NCBI GenBank assembly: GCA_026419785.1
Contig: JAODTK010003865.1
Coordinates: forward strand, 124,001-188,000
Length of the DNA: 64,000 nt
Direction: 5' to 3'
Origin: Sclerodactyla briareus
Taxonomy: Eukaryota; Echinodermata; Holothuroidea; Dendrochirotida; Sclerodactylidae
Shown: positions 24,236 to 35,621 of the stretch, piece by piece
Numbering within the stretch: the first letter of the stretch is position 1
Layout of the letters: each line of letters begins with the position of its first letter
Notes under the pieces: generated by a model
What the model was told of the DNA's origin: nothing
What the model saw: the letters and a program-made list of their open reading frames with translations, nothing else
Databases searched by the model: none
Made by a program: the position numbers and the translations under genes

Positions 24236-25289
24236 GTTTATATGGATAGATAGATAGATTAGTGTATCCGAAATGCAAATACCTGCTTGTAGATCACATA
24301 CGGTAAGTCTATGAAACGATGAGATCAACGAAAGCGCTAAGACACTGAGGGAAAAAGAAAAATAAATAACAGGTATACAAAACCGAACGTGAATAATCAA
24401 TCGTCAAATGCGCGAAACAACACAGAATGGCAAGAGATAGGAGCGTATAAGCGTTTGGGAACCAATAAATAGGTATGAGAGATGATTCAACCCATGTGAT
24501 AAACGGCAGCAAGAGATTAACGAGTATAAGATGTGCTGAAAATTGTGACAGCAAGGATAACGATTCGTTTGAGCCTAAATTATTCTCCCTCACCCGCACG
24601 AACGGAGGGATAATACAACCGCCCATCTAGTATCTAAGGGGTGGTCTGGGTCTCCTTCCAAGACCTTAGTGGAGCTTATCCTATGCATCTTTCGTAATCA
24701 TCAGCAACCGTGGGCAAGCATATCCTCCAACAACCTTACCCGCTCATTTGACAATATCTTCTAAAACTATCAGGAATGGTCCTTATTCGTGTTGCCAACT
24801 CTAATGAGTCGTACAGTATGCCCCCAACACTTCGAATTATAAGCGATAAATCCAAGTGAATGTTCTGGTTCACGTTGAGAGTCCAACTTCCGTAGGCATT
24901 ATAAGCGGGGTTCCAATCGTTGGCAAACATAATTAACCATGTAAATCCCACTTCAGACTATCACAAAAATATACAGACCCCCAGGTTATTTGTATTCACT
25001 GACCCTCTCCAGCTGCTTCATCATTTTCGATATAAGGACTGGATCTGGCATCAACCATGTTTACTCCGCAAAGTCAACATCAGTTCCTCGTCTTGGGGAC
25101 ATTCAAATGGAGGTAGTTCCTGGCACAATCCTTCAACAAAATTAACAGTCTTTCATGTGATGCTTCCATCATCGTCGTCTCTTAGCAGACCAACAAGAGC
25201 AGTGTCCTCCTCCGCGAACTGGTGCAATCAGCGGGCCGTCTTTATCGGAGGAAGGTATCCCGGAGGTATACAAAGTTAACAGGAACGGT
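24236..25289 (-). mobile_element. 5'-truncated LINE, reverse transcriptase palm to C-terminus, inserted in R1
   Basis: On the minus strand the reading gives SSDKDGPLI, then FAEEDTALVGLLRDDDDG (a FADD-box variant, about 25166-25225). NYLHLNV-KT-like follows near 25110 and a YLGV-like block near 24980. LIIRSVGGILYDS lies near 24800-24840, LPTVADDYERC near 24690 and HPLDTRWAVLPS-like near 24630. Conserved order FADDTALVG ... NNYLHLNVSKT ... LGV ... HPL ... LPSGRR identifies a CR1/L2-group LINE. The 3' tail ends in TATC-type repeats (about 24240-24258). It lacks everything upstream of the FADD box, as expected for a 5'-truncated insertion. Confidence 0.8.
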
Positions 25290-25760
25290 GCTAAAGTCCA
25301 GAATGCCTGATCCGACCGGGTTGAAATTCGTATGGCCAATCTTCTGTATGAAGGACAGGAACCAATAATTGCTTTGTGGCGTAACCAGGGGACCAGATTT
25401 GAAGAAAAAATGGGGGAAATTATGGAAAAATTACAATTTTGACAAATTTTAGCTCGTTACCATGAATAAGTCCTTTCATTTTGAATTTAAAAAAGGTAAA
25501 AATTCGTTTTTGCCGCTTATTTATGGGAGAAAACCAGAAAAAAATCATTTTTGGTGTAACTGGAGCCAGTTTTGGAGGAAATGAATAATATTGTGAAAGA
25601 TATGTTTTGGCCAACTTCAGCTTGTTAACAATTTGCATGGATATAGTTCATACTTGGTATACTTGAGTTCCCAATTGTGAGTACCACAATGATCCTTATT
25701 GTAAATCTTGGTCATGCTTAGCCTTGTCAGTCAGGATCAGTCAATGAAATCTCTCGGCCT
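25290..25760. repeat. R1 copy 2, right part
   Basis: Begins with AAAGTCCAGAATGCCTGATC, exactly the R1 block that follows the point where the left part stops. It then shows CAGGAACCAATAATTG, repeated AATTTTGACAAATTTTAGCTC-type segments and a TACTTGGTATACTTGAGTTC block. Together with 23628-24235 it makes one R1 copy split by a LINE. Confidence 0.8.
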
Positions 25761-26004
25761 TTTTTGGTCCTTTTCTGTTTAAGGAACAATTTTGATAATG
25801 TTTTCCGAAATTCAAAGAAAATGAAACCGGGGTCAATAATACTTCTCTTTAAACCCTCCTCTTTTCATTCCATCCCGTGAGAAGCGCTTTACTTTTGGCA
25901 GAGCGCCAATTATTCTTGGAAGTGAGGCCAATTTCCACGGAGCCAAGGACTTACCTCAGTCACTATGTAGCTCTCACTTGCTGACAAGTCTCTTCTTTCG
26001 ACGG

Positions 26005-26225
26005 CATTGGCGTCGCCAGGGTTTTCGAAGTGGGGGGGGGGGGGGCAACTGGGGGCACTGGGTCACTTTGATTTGTTTTGGCGGGGGTGGGGGGGGGGGG
26101 GGCACACCATAGTTGTTCACCATCTAAGGCGGAAGCGCCGCAATGAGTGGCGCGAAGCGTACATAAAATTTTTGGATTCAGGAACCCCCCCAGATGGCCT
26201 GAGAAGGCCCCAAGTTAGTGTTTTT
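26005..26225. repeat. GTGGCGTCGCCAGG-type repeat with G tracts, copy 1
   Basis: Starts with TTGGCGTCGCCAGGGTTTTC, followed by long G runs (about 26032-26046 and 26086-26102), a GGCGGAAGCGCCGCAATGAG block and a CCCCCCCAGATGGCC block. The same TGGCGNCGCCA end and G/C-tract layout occurs at 29345-29473 (opposite orientation) and 54398-54960. Probably an interspersed non-autonomous element. Confidence 0.6.
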
Positions 26226-27413
26226 ATGCAGTTTCACAGAGGCCAAAATCACAATTTGTGACAAGCATTTTATTATTATTGAAAAGGAAAAAGGTTTAGC
26301 CATTGGCACCGTTCTGCTAGACATGCGTTTTGTGTCGCCTTGTCCATGTCCCCAGAGCGACTCGCTGGTCTCAAGTTGCTTCCAGAAAATGAACGTAGTT
26401 TGTTAAGGATGGAGGGTTTCAAAATACATAACAACAGCCAATTAGAGTCATTGATACAAGATGGCATAATTTCTATTGGTTAATGAATTCCAAACATCAC
26501 ATATTTTTCATCCTCGCAAAAACTGGCTAAACAAACTACTGCTTTGGATTTTGGATGGTTACTGGCACTCTGCAATCCGCACGCCTTTTGTGCATTCACG
26601 AAAAGGAACATTCATTCATCTCTCTCAGACTTTATTAAATGCCCCATGTCCAAGCCTCCTGGTCTCTGATGAGGACAATTCTGTCAAATGCCTTGCAATA
26701 TAATAACATCATAGAAGTGTGCATATATAATTAATATGTATAAAAAAAATAAAATTACCTACACCATATTCTTTTATTTATTTATTTTGAATAATTCCAA
26801 TCTAATTAATGTATGCTTCCCATAAGCATATCCCATAATACATGAAATTTAGGAGTATTTGCCCTATCAACATAACATCCATTTACCCCCATATACTTCC
26901 TACATCACATAACACACATTCAACGAAATAAGTTTCCCAATTTCTAACATGTTTTCCAACGGTCAAATTGTCATGAGATTAACAGGAGTGGCAAGTACAC
27001 CCATCAGTTTATTACCAAATATATAGTCGTGCGCTTGTTTGTTCATACATGACATAGTCTGAATTAATTATTGCCATTCATTATTTTATAAGCCATTTAT
27101 GATAGTTAACATAATTATCCATCATTAACGCCATTCATTATTAAACTGGTAATTAAGAACACTGTCCCTACAGTTACATACCACACAGTATGTAATCTTC
27201 TTGTCCAAGGCAACATTCTCCGCCAATAATAACTTCTCCTATATATTTCACAGGTGTTATCTCCCCATTTCTAATTGACTACAACCAACAACACGATTAG
27301 TTACCGGACAGGCGACAAACCCTGTCTACCCATCCCCAGTGAAAACCTACCTGTTGCTGTATACTCTTCTGAAACAAGACTATTACATAAATTAATATTG
27401 TAGACTGTGCACC

Positions 27414-27459
<46 letters not shown>

Positions 27460-29340
27460 CTATATATATATATATTTATATATATATATCTATTAATATA
27501 TATATAAATATATATTATATATATATATTACTTGAAAAAAAGAAAAATTGCACAAAGGCTACTTATATTATGATAGACAAGGCATGTTTTTTGGCACATA
27601 ATCTAACAGTTCATTGCATTAAGTACTAATAATGTTAAGACTAAATCATGATAGTACCACTATTAGACAATGCAATAATACTGTTCCGGATGAGGCTCAC
27701 TGCATACAAAAAAGTGAGAAGGCAATAACATATCAATTTATTATTCACCAAGTATTATTTCCTAATATATACAGTACAGCGGCATATGCTATGTGACAGT
27801 TGATCATGGATATAAGGAACAAAGTTGTGAGTCAAGGTTTGCAAAGCATATCAATGAACCAACTGATTGTATTAAGTGATTTGGGGGTCCTATGCATTTT
27901 TCCTGTAAATAGTGACTTGACTAGGCCGACTAAAAATCTGACAATTTGGTATTTGTAACATTTGAACTGCTAAATTCATATTAATGACTCAACAAATTGG
28001 CCACCCAAGATGATTAACGTTAAACAAAAAACAGATCAATTTCTGATTCCAATTTGAGCTGCCCTCAACATGTTTCTTTCATTCAACATCTAATAAACAG
28101 CCATTACTGAGTGGAAAGTTCGAATCCTCCGGCCACATTGGTGTCACAATATCGTTTGCAGACAGTGACTATTTTTCCAGTCCCAAACATCTAGATACTG
28201 TATCATTGTAATCATTGAGTCAACCGTGCTTAGAATATGACAACACCTCAATGTATTAAAAATTTATAAAAGATATTTATGAAACCATAGTGGTATAAAA
28301 TGTGTTAGCATATCGCCTCTGGTCGATTACCAAATTGCCTGGTCTTATTTATAATTCTGATCGAATTAAAATGTTCAACACTACTGATCGAACATTGGGC
28401 GAAATCAACTATATAACTTGCAAAACAAAAACATGATCTCACTGCTTACCTTACTTGAAAGTGGACCTTACAGTATTATAGAAACAACCAGGCAGAGATC
28501 AAAATAATTGTTATAACCAATGCTATGTTACAGGAGGCTAGGCCTGTAAAAACACTAGGATGAAGGAAGATGAACCTTTGCTGAGGGCACTATCAGGATG
28601 AAAACTGAAATAGAAACTGGGTATAACTCTACTAACTCTTCTCTAATATGCAAAAGCCCAACTGTGAGAGCTACAGTACATTCCATGAACCTTGTACTTT
28701 GGTGATGATGCAGCTATATTCAACAGCATTTGCCCCTGCCCGTACATGATTGATATGCCTCAACAATCACAAATCAGACTACATAGTCTGCATTATCAAG
28801 ATGCAATATTGGATAGACAATGACTATGAAGTCGCCATGCAATGAGTATGAATGCAGTGTGGATGTAGTGAATAAAATGATGCTAACAACCTCATTGTAC
28901 CCTACGGACAACCTATAAACTTCTTTCGAGAGCCAATTAACAGTGCAGTCCGCATTTTTAGAATACGTTATCTGCCCCACTATCCCATATGAAATAAAAT
29001 ATGCGAAGTCAAGAGCAGAGCACTCGTACCGGTACTCGGACCACTGACCTATATATTAATATAGAAGTCAAAGACTCGGACACTGTGTTGGTACAAGTGA
29101 TGGGCAATATTTTTTAAAGGACTGCGAAGTGTCGTAGTAACTCAACACGGGTTGGGTATGGTATATCAACGAGAGGATTTTGCGTCTAGCACGATGGTGT
29201 CCAGTGATCCGAAACCATTCGTCAGAATATAATTGATAAGGTCAGTTTGATCTGGGCTGATCGATTTCGATATTTCATTTTTTCTAATAAAAACAAAATC
29301 AATGACATGATGTCAGCAATCAGAACGGCAGTTGCCAATT
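26226..29340. other. AT-rich intergenic stretch without recognisable genes
   Basis: From about 26700 to 29000 the sequence is AT-rich. A tRNA-B-box-like GTTCGAATCC near 28120 has no folding tRNA around it. Short open frames (26476-26703 and 28774-28980, minus, for example) lack motifs. I see no gene here. Confidence 0.45.
27418..27530. repeat. TA microsatellite
   Basis: About 110 bp of interrupted (TA)n with occasional C, A or T interruptions. Confidence 0.95.
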
Positions 29341-29344
29341 TTGT

Positions 29345-29473
29345 TGATTTCTTTTTTTCCTTCTACAAACCCCCAAATCTATTGGGGGGGGGGGCACCTG
29401 GGGGGGGGCGCACAAGATTTTCGTGGGGGGGGGGGCACGTGCTCCCCGGCCCCCCAATTGGCGACGCCACTGG
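29345..29473 (-). repeat. GTGGCGTCGCCA-type repeat with G tracts, copy 2
   Basis: Three G runs (about 29383-29393, 29400-29408 and 29425-29434) end in CCCCCCAATTGGCGACGCCA, then CTGG. This is the reverse complement of the start of the copy at 26005. It is short, so probably a truncated end. Confidence 0.6.
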
Positions 29474-29534
29474 ATTCCGACACGTGCAAGCGGAATAACG
29501 ACCTAGAACTAAATTATGCTGTCTACGTTCCAGG

Positions 29535-29795
29535 CACCTAATGAGTAATCTAGTCATTATTATGGATCGAGGACGGGCGGAATAATGAGTAACTAAGTCA
29601 TTTTATGAATCGGGATAGCAGAAATAACGAGAAACGAAGTATAGCATGAATCGGAGAGGAGGAATAAGGACCAGCTAAGTCATTATGATGAACGGGGATA
29701 GGCGGAATAACGAGCAACTAAGTCATTATTATGCCCTCCGAAATAGACGAATAATGAGAAAAGAAGTCGTTTATTGCGGCATTGAGGACGGGCAA
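29535..29795. repeat. Minisatellite, 44-bp unit, about 6 copies
   Basis: Each unit reads roughly TAATGAGTAACTAAGTCATT, then ATTATGAATCGGGGATAGGC, then GGAA. Units begin near 29539, 29584, 29626, 29666, 29708 and 29751. They carry substitutions and one-base indels. Confidence 0.8.
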
Positions 29796-30022
29796 TATGG
29801 ACTAAGGGAACTAATACGGGTACCATGACTGCCTTGAATTATGGCGCAAATGGCGATCATTTCTCATCCGATTTTATTTGCGATAAAACGAGCAATTTTC
29901 TCATTATGTGGCTTCAACATAGGTGGAATAATGACTTCTTAGGCGTTATTCCGCTTAAGTTCACGCACCAGACGAGTAAAGCCAGCATATTTTTGGCGCT
30001 CGGCGTTACAATTCACGCATTT

Positions 30023-30740
30023 AGCGGCGTTTCCATGCCGCGGGCGGTAAAATCGCTCACCGTTATTTCTAATTGAGCTGTTTCCATGCACGCAGGCGGG
30101 CGGGCGTTTTTCCCCTCGAATCGGTCATGTAGCGATGTTTACGCCCGTCCCGCGTGCCCGCGTTTATTTCGTAATCGTTTCGCGGGGATTTCCCTGCAAT
30201 CAGACTGGCTTGAAGACCGATAGTGCAGAGAGAGAAACAATTGGTTGTTCAAATAGTTCAAGAACACTCCTAACTGTTCAGCACTCGTAATGGGATCTTA
30301 AAAAAATTTTCCATTTTTAAAGCCGGACAACCTATTTGAACACAATTTTTACATGTTTTTTAAAACCAGGGAGAGTCAAGTTTATGCTAATTAAATCTCC
30401 AAAAACTCGCAATTGTGAAGTTTTAATTGTCTTTTAGGCGCCTATCGTTGACAGTTAGAACAATAGTTCAGAATAATAAAAATGTGTTTCACGTGGCAAA
30501 CACAAGTAGGGCCGATGCGTCCGGTGTTTGATAATGATAATAATAATGAAATGATAATAATAAAAATTATGATAATAATAAATAAACAATAATAACAAAA
30601 AGGACAAGAATAATAGTAGGCACACGGTTCCTTTATATACGCATAAAACACTAAAGGTGAAAGAAGAGGGGGGTAATTTTCGAGAAAACGCCCGCCCGCG
30701 TGCATGGAAAACCGGGTACTCGCGTTGGCGCGTGCCAGAA
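30023..30740 (+). mobile_element. Inverted-repeat element T, copy A
   Basis: The left end has two GC-rich blocks: an outer GGCGTTTCCATGCCGCGGGC (30025) and an inner GTTTCCATGCACGCAGGCGG (about 30080) followed by CGGGCGTTTT. The right end has the inverted AACGCCCGCCCGCGTGCATG (about 30688-30707). The interior holds GGGGATTTCCCTGCAAT, a region with CGTTGACAGTTAGAACAAT, GATGCGTCCGGTGTTTG, an ATA-rich microsatellite (about 30532-30600) and TTATATACGCATA. Copies B and C share this layout. No transposase is visible, so it looks non-autonomous. Confidence 0.8.
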
Positions 30741-31060
30741 TTGAATCGTCTTCCATATGATAGTACACTTGTAGAGATTGGTAATCGATTGACCTGTTTT
30801 CACGGTTCTTGGTGCTAATTACCCTGTCTACCGGCCGTTTAACGGTAAACATGACTGGAATTACCCTGGTGACCCCCAATTATAGTCACTCTTTATTTTT
30901 TGTACTAAGCTATCGGAGAAAATGGACAAATTAGATATTCCGAATTATTAAACGTAGCTCGGTGAGCGCATCTTTCTGAGAACACCTGGTTAGGTACTGA
31001 CCAAGCAGAGAGTGTTTTTCTGGTAACCCGAATTACGTTCGAAATCTTGAATAGGTCATG
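30741..31060. other. Unassigned stretch between T copy A and a SINE
   Basis: Mixed sequence with no recognised gene or repeat. A minus open frame ending here (30442-30879) is mostly T-element sequence and not credible as a gene. Confidence 0.4.
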
Positions 31061-31064
31061 TTTC

Positions 31065-31330
31065 GGGGAGTATAAGAGCGGTGAGGGAGGAGGAATGGTA
31101 GAGGGTTCTCCTGCAATGCTGACGGTCCCCCTGGTTCAAACCCTAGTGTCGTCACAGACACCACATTTCACCCCGCGCCTTCCTCGTGTGTGGAAAAGGG
31201 GCTGCACGAGTGAAGATAAATCTCGTCTGTCGGATGGACATAAAATGGCAGTCCCGGGAGCAAGGAATTCTCACCCTGAATCGTGCTCAGTGCACTCTTC
31301 GGAAAAGAGTAGGCGAAATTCGACGGTGGT
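31065..31330 (+). mobile_element. tRNA-derived SINE, copy 1
   Basis: The head contains an A-box-like ATGGTAGAGGGT (about 31095) and a B-box-like GGTTCAAACCC (about 31133), spaced as in a tRNA-type internal promoter. The body has GTCGTCACAGACACC, CGGATGGACATAAAATGGCA, GTCCCGGGAGCA and a CACTCTTCGGAAAAGAGTA end. The body is repeated at 31400-31590. SINEs of this kind are transcribed by RNA polymerase III and mobilised by LINEs. Confidence 0.65.
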
Positions 31331-31399
31331 CCTTCAAACCCCAATCTGGAGCCTCTACATATCAGATACGGATTTACGTAGTCAGCTGAAGCACTGAGT

Positions 31400-31600
31400 T
31401 TTAAGGTTCAAACCTCGTGTAGTCACAGACACCAACTTTCACCCCGCTCTTGTAGGAAAGTGTCTGCAGATCGAGTGACGCTACACTCTCGTCCCTTTCG
31501 GATGGGACGTTGAATGGCGATCCCGGTAGCAGATTTCTCAACACTGCCTCGGTTACTAGGTCACTCTTCCCGAAAAGAGTAAGTGTAGGTAGGTGTGTAC
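31400..31600 (+). mobile_element. tRNA-derived SINE, copy 2 (head truncated)
   Basis: Begins at the B-box GGTTCAAACC and repeats the body of the preceding copy: GTAGTCACAGACACCAACTT, GGATGGGACGTTGAATGGCG, ATCCCGG and TCACTCTTCCCGAAAAGAGT. It is a direct repeat about 270 bp downstream. The A-box half is missing, so it could be a tandem duplicate or a dimer. Confidence 0.65.
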
Positions 31601-32060
31601 GAGGAAGGTGGGATATTAGGAAGAAGTGTGTAAAAAGTTAGGGACAGTGTATTTTAGAGACTCGAACATAAAATAATCAGCTAACTGGAGAGTCGTGGTG
31701 TCTCTCTATCTATATTAGGATTTTATGGACAAGAGGCGAACTGAGGTAATTAATGGAAATTGCTCGCCCCCCCCCCCCCCCCCCCCGCGAATGCAGCAAC
31801 GAATGGCGTAACGGGGATAATCACACGAACTACGCAAACAATCTGAGGTCTCCAGCCCATTGAAATTTGACAATTGCACAGTAGCAAAAATAACCGCTAA
31901 TCAGAGTTGATCTGATTCACTCAGAGAAACGTTTCTACGGCTATAAAAGTTCGAAATGGGAAATGTGACTCCCGTGTGACAGTGTATTTGAGGGAGTTTT
32001 GGAGGGTGTTTGTTTTTCAGGGGTTAGTTTAAGGAGTAACCTTTTCGAAAATAGGGTACA
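31601..32060. other. Unassigned stretch
   Basis: Contains a C homopolymer at about 31768-31786. Nothing else is recognisable. Confidence 0.4.
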
Positions 32061-32064
32061 TCAT

Positions 32065-32400
32065 AACATGGAATAGTTATGGAAGGCGGATTAGATCAGA
32101 CTGCGAAAGCATGATTGCGAGTTCAGATCCCAGCATTGGAAGCCCGAGGACTTTTCTGCAGTGCGTTGGACAAGGTATGTCCCTGAACTGTCTCATTGCA
32201 CCAAGTGGAAAAGTTGGGTACCTTTGAGGTGACTTGTAAGAGTAGTGAATGCGCTTGTATGTGGTGCCAACGGGGAAGTCCCCGGGGGGAAGATGACGGT
32301 GACATAGGATATGGTGCGCGGGAGCGAACAGGCCAGAAAATGCTGCATTAGTATGGAGTGTGTGAAAGCAGTGCTGGAGGACGAGTCTCTCCAATCCGAG
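32065..32400 (+). mobile_element. Possible second SINE family member
   Basis: A tRNA-like head, with GCGGATTAGATCAGACTGC and a B-box-like GAGTTCAGATCCC (about 32119), precedes CATTGCACCAAGTGG, AAAGTTGGGTACCTTTGAGG and a GTGAATGCGCTTGTATG body. The arrangement resembles tRNA-derived SINEs of marine invertebrates. Only one copy is visible in this window, so this is tentative. Confidence 0.4.
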
Positions 32401-33049
32401 GCCGAGTCATCAGTTGTCTGAGTCATTGGCTCCCGAGTCCGCGTCACAGTTGCCGAGGAGTCGAGTCCCTATGTAAATTTGACCTGTAGTCCTGTACTTT
32501 CTACAAATTCAGGGCATAACTTTTAAACAACCGCTGTATTGCTTGCTAATACCAGGCAATGTTGAAACTGGGAATCGGTAATGATTAACAATGTACTGGA
32601 TTGAAAAGAACTAAAAATATGACAGGTGCGAAGATCAGAGGTGAATGGTTTCACTACGATAAGCCGAAGATGCGGAGGCAATAATGGGACTTACTTGGGT
32701 GCAACACAAATGGGAGTTGTCTTGTAGGACTGAATCCGTGGAGGTACAGGCACATTCCAATGAAAAATATAGGCTATTTAATTGGAAAATTGTATTTGTA
32801 AAATATCGATTGAAATGCATTATTAGCATTGAAAAGGGTAGAAAATGAAATGCTATCTTTTCCCATAGTCTCCGTTTTTATGGGAGCTTATTCATTATGG
32901 ACCCATCCCTCAATCCCTGTGAATCATTCTTTTAATTCACCTACATTATCTATTCACTATATCACTAGGTCGGTATCTATGCCCATGAATAAAATGAGCT
33001 GGACGCATATCGATCAGAGATATCCGAAATGTGTGAGCTACCGCTAATG
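32401..33049. other. Unassigned stretch
   Basis: Short open frames on both strands without motifs. No repeat is recognised. Confidence 0.4.
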
Positions 33050-33388
33050 TTAGCAGGAGGGGCGGAGGGAGGACATAGTTATCGTACCCAATGGAATCAC
33101 ACCGCCTGCCGGGAAACTGCCGACATGATCTCTAATGTTCTAGCTCTAATAATACAAAAATAAGCGATACCTGTAACAGGTTGCTCCAGAATATATATAA
33201 CTGTCTGCGGTATAGGCGACCGGATACCGAAATAACCGGACAAGACTATTGAATTAGAAAATCACAGAATCACTGTGTAGGCCTAACTAACGTTAGTAAA
33301 CGAAGGCGAACCAAACTATGACATAGTAGATTGGAAATACTGAACCCCGTCACACCGCGATGATGTTGCCCGAAGGGAAAATCTACAC
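33050..33388 (-). mobile_element. Possible LTR of a Gypsy-type retrotransposon
   Basis: On the minus strand a purine-rich tract (ACTAGGGGGAG, about 33391-33401) is followed by TGTGTAGATTTTCCCTTCGG and a TATATATATTCTGG stretch (about 33190). This is the order expected for a polypurine tract followed by a 3' LTR downstream of pol. The outer LTR end is not defined and no second LTR is visible. Confidence 0.35.
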
Positions 33389-34860
33389 ACTAGCTCCCCC
33401 TAGTTGAAGAAAATGGGGAAAATCAGATTTCAAAACATACAGTCAATGACGTGGAGCTGAACGTTATTAGCGCTGTGGCCAATGAACACGCCTACCTGAT
33501 CGGGTGATTCGTGGTTGCGACGGCTCCTTAGCTGCATCTGCTGCGAGCTTCTTAGGCGGAGGCTAGACTTAGGGAGAGGGCTTCTACTGGCTTCGCAATG
33601 ATTGGGGACGGTGGAGCGTTTGGGTGCTTAAGAGCTTAATCGAGGTAGATGGCTTGAGGCGTCGAGTGCGAATGGTTACATTGCTTGAACTTGGATGTGA
33701 AGAATTTGGCCCCGCGACGGTCTAAAATTGTATGGCCCTGGTAATGAGGTTGCCAGGCGGGGGGGGGGGGGGGGGATCACTGACATCGATGCGGACCCAG
33801 GACATGTGTTGCGGTAGTGAGGTCTGGGTGCACACCGACGATTGATGTTTTGTTGCCAGAAAGGAAAATATACCACAACCTAAGCTCCCACTAGTGAACG
33901 AAAACAATGGGGAAATCGATTCAAAACCTAAGTCAAGAAGTGGCGGAGCTGAATTATTAGCGCTGTGGCCAATGAACACGCCTACCTGATGGGTGATTCG
34001 TGGTTGCGACGGCTCCTTAGCTGCATCTGCTGCGAGCTTCTTAGGCGGAGGCTAAGACTTAGGAGAGTGGCTTCTACTGTCTCGCAAGATTGGTGAGGTT
34101 GAGCAGGTGTGATCGTCTTAAGATCTTCATCGAGGTCAGCTGGCTTGAGACGATCGAGGCGAATGGTACCCGCTTGCCTTGCAACTTGGATGATGAAGTA
34201 ATTTGCCTCTGACGGTCCTAAAACTTGTATGGCCCTCGGTAATAGGTTGCAGGCGGGGGGGGCGGGGGGGGGGGGAGGGGGGTGGGGGGGGGGGCTCACT
34301 GATCGTGCGGACCCAGACATGTGTGCGTGAGTGAAGGTCTGGGTGCACACCGCCTGATGATGTTTGCCAAAGGTAAAATATACACATGAGTAGACTCCCC
34401 CTAGTTGAACGAAACAATGGGGAAAATCGCTTCAAAACCGCATCAATAAGTGGAGCTGAACGAACGTATTCGCGCTGTGGCCAATGACACGCCTACCTGA
34501 GCGGTGATTCGGGTTGGCGACGGCTCCTTACTTTCATCTGCTGCTAGCTTCTTAGGCGGAGGCTTAGACCTTAGAGGAGTGGCTTCTAATGGCTTCGCAA
34601 TTCTCTTGGTGACAGTTGAAGCAGGTTTGTCGTCTTAAAGAATCTTCATCGAAGGTAAGCTGCGTTAGATCGATCGAGGCTAAATGGTACCCGCTTGCCC
34701 TTGACCTTGGATATGAATAAATTTTCGCGACGGTCTAAAACTTTGTATGGTCCCTGGTAATGAGGCTGCGGGGGGGGGGGGGGGGGGGGCTCACTGCATC
34801 GATGCGGACCCAGACATGATGTGCGTGATTGAAGGTCTTGGTGCACTTGAGAATGATGTG
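33389..34860 (-). mobile_element. Three tandem copies of a Gypsy-type pol 3' end
   Basis: Three units of about 490-510 bp (about 33389-33870, 33871-34376 and 34377-34860) share one structure on the minus strand. Each has a VWVR-like segment, a poly-Pro stretch encoded by a C run, a GPYKVLDRR-like block (clearest in the third unit, about 34725-34755), a DRLKPA-like block, a TRSGRRVHW end, a stop, and then the purine tract and first bases of the putative LTR. In Ty3/Gypsy elements this is the C-terminal tail of integrase. Only this tail is present, and all units are frame-broken. Homopolymer lengths differ between units. Confidence 0.75.
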
Positions 34861-34934
34861 GACTGCTGTCCTCAGAAATGTGCGTCGCCGCACCACGACT
34901 GGAGGGCGGCCAGCTTGGATTTACGATGAACCTT

Positions 34935-35275
34935 TTTTTTAATATCGCTGATTGCACGTTCGGGAACATGGCTGACACATCGTTTTGGGACTAACTTTCG
35001 TTTTTTCGCCCCATGGAACCCACCCGGCAGCCATTTGGGATTTTTTGGACGAAAGATTTTTATCACTGATTCGCATGTTTTGGAACATCGATATCGTTTT
35101 GGGATCAACTTTTGTTGATCCCATGGGAACCATTGGGACCACTACACCACACCCCATTAGACCCCAGCACCCCACCCGCGGCAGCGACTGGATTTTTTTG
35201 ACGGAACTTTTGTTCATTGCAGAGTTGCACATTTTGGAACGTCATCGCGACCATCTTGACGCAACTTCAAGTTGT
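34935..35275. repeat. Tandem repeat, about 110-130 bp unit, about 3 copies
   Basis: Units carry TTGCACGTTCGGGAACAT or CGCATGTTTTGGAACATCG, GTTTTGGGATCAACTTTTGT, CCATGGGAACCA and GATTTTTTGGACGAAA blocks. Starts lie near 34950, 35065 and 35220. The third unit is partial. Function unknown. Confidence 0.7.
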
Positions 35276-35620
35276 CATGCAACCTACTTACTAATTGGGC
35301 CTGTCCAAAACTGAGACTCTTAGGCCTATAACAACCTTTCGACAAAACTTTCCGCATACCACAACTTAGGCTCGTGGATACTCTCTCCCCTACGTACAGC
35401 CGCCATCTTTCATATCGAATGATATCGGCATAGTCGCATAGTTTTACAGTCTCCTTTCCTGAGTTGCAGTCTTGGTTGTGTTTGTTTGCGTTCTTTTGTT
35501 AGCTGTTGTTTCTTAGTAGGGTCGTTGGCATGTTCTTTTCTTGTCACTTCTCGTCCGTTAGAATAAGCACTTCTTCTGTGGAAGCCTTTATCAATGGTCC
35601 CATTAGTAGTTAATAACCAT
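35276..35620. other. Unassigned stretch
   Basis: No gene or repeat recognised between the tandem repeat and T copy B. Confidence 0.4.
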
Positions 35621-35621
35621 A

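Noticed and set aside
28110..28140. tRNA-like T-loop GTTCGAATCC
   Set aside because: No acceptor, D or anticodon arms can be folded around it.
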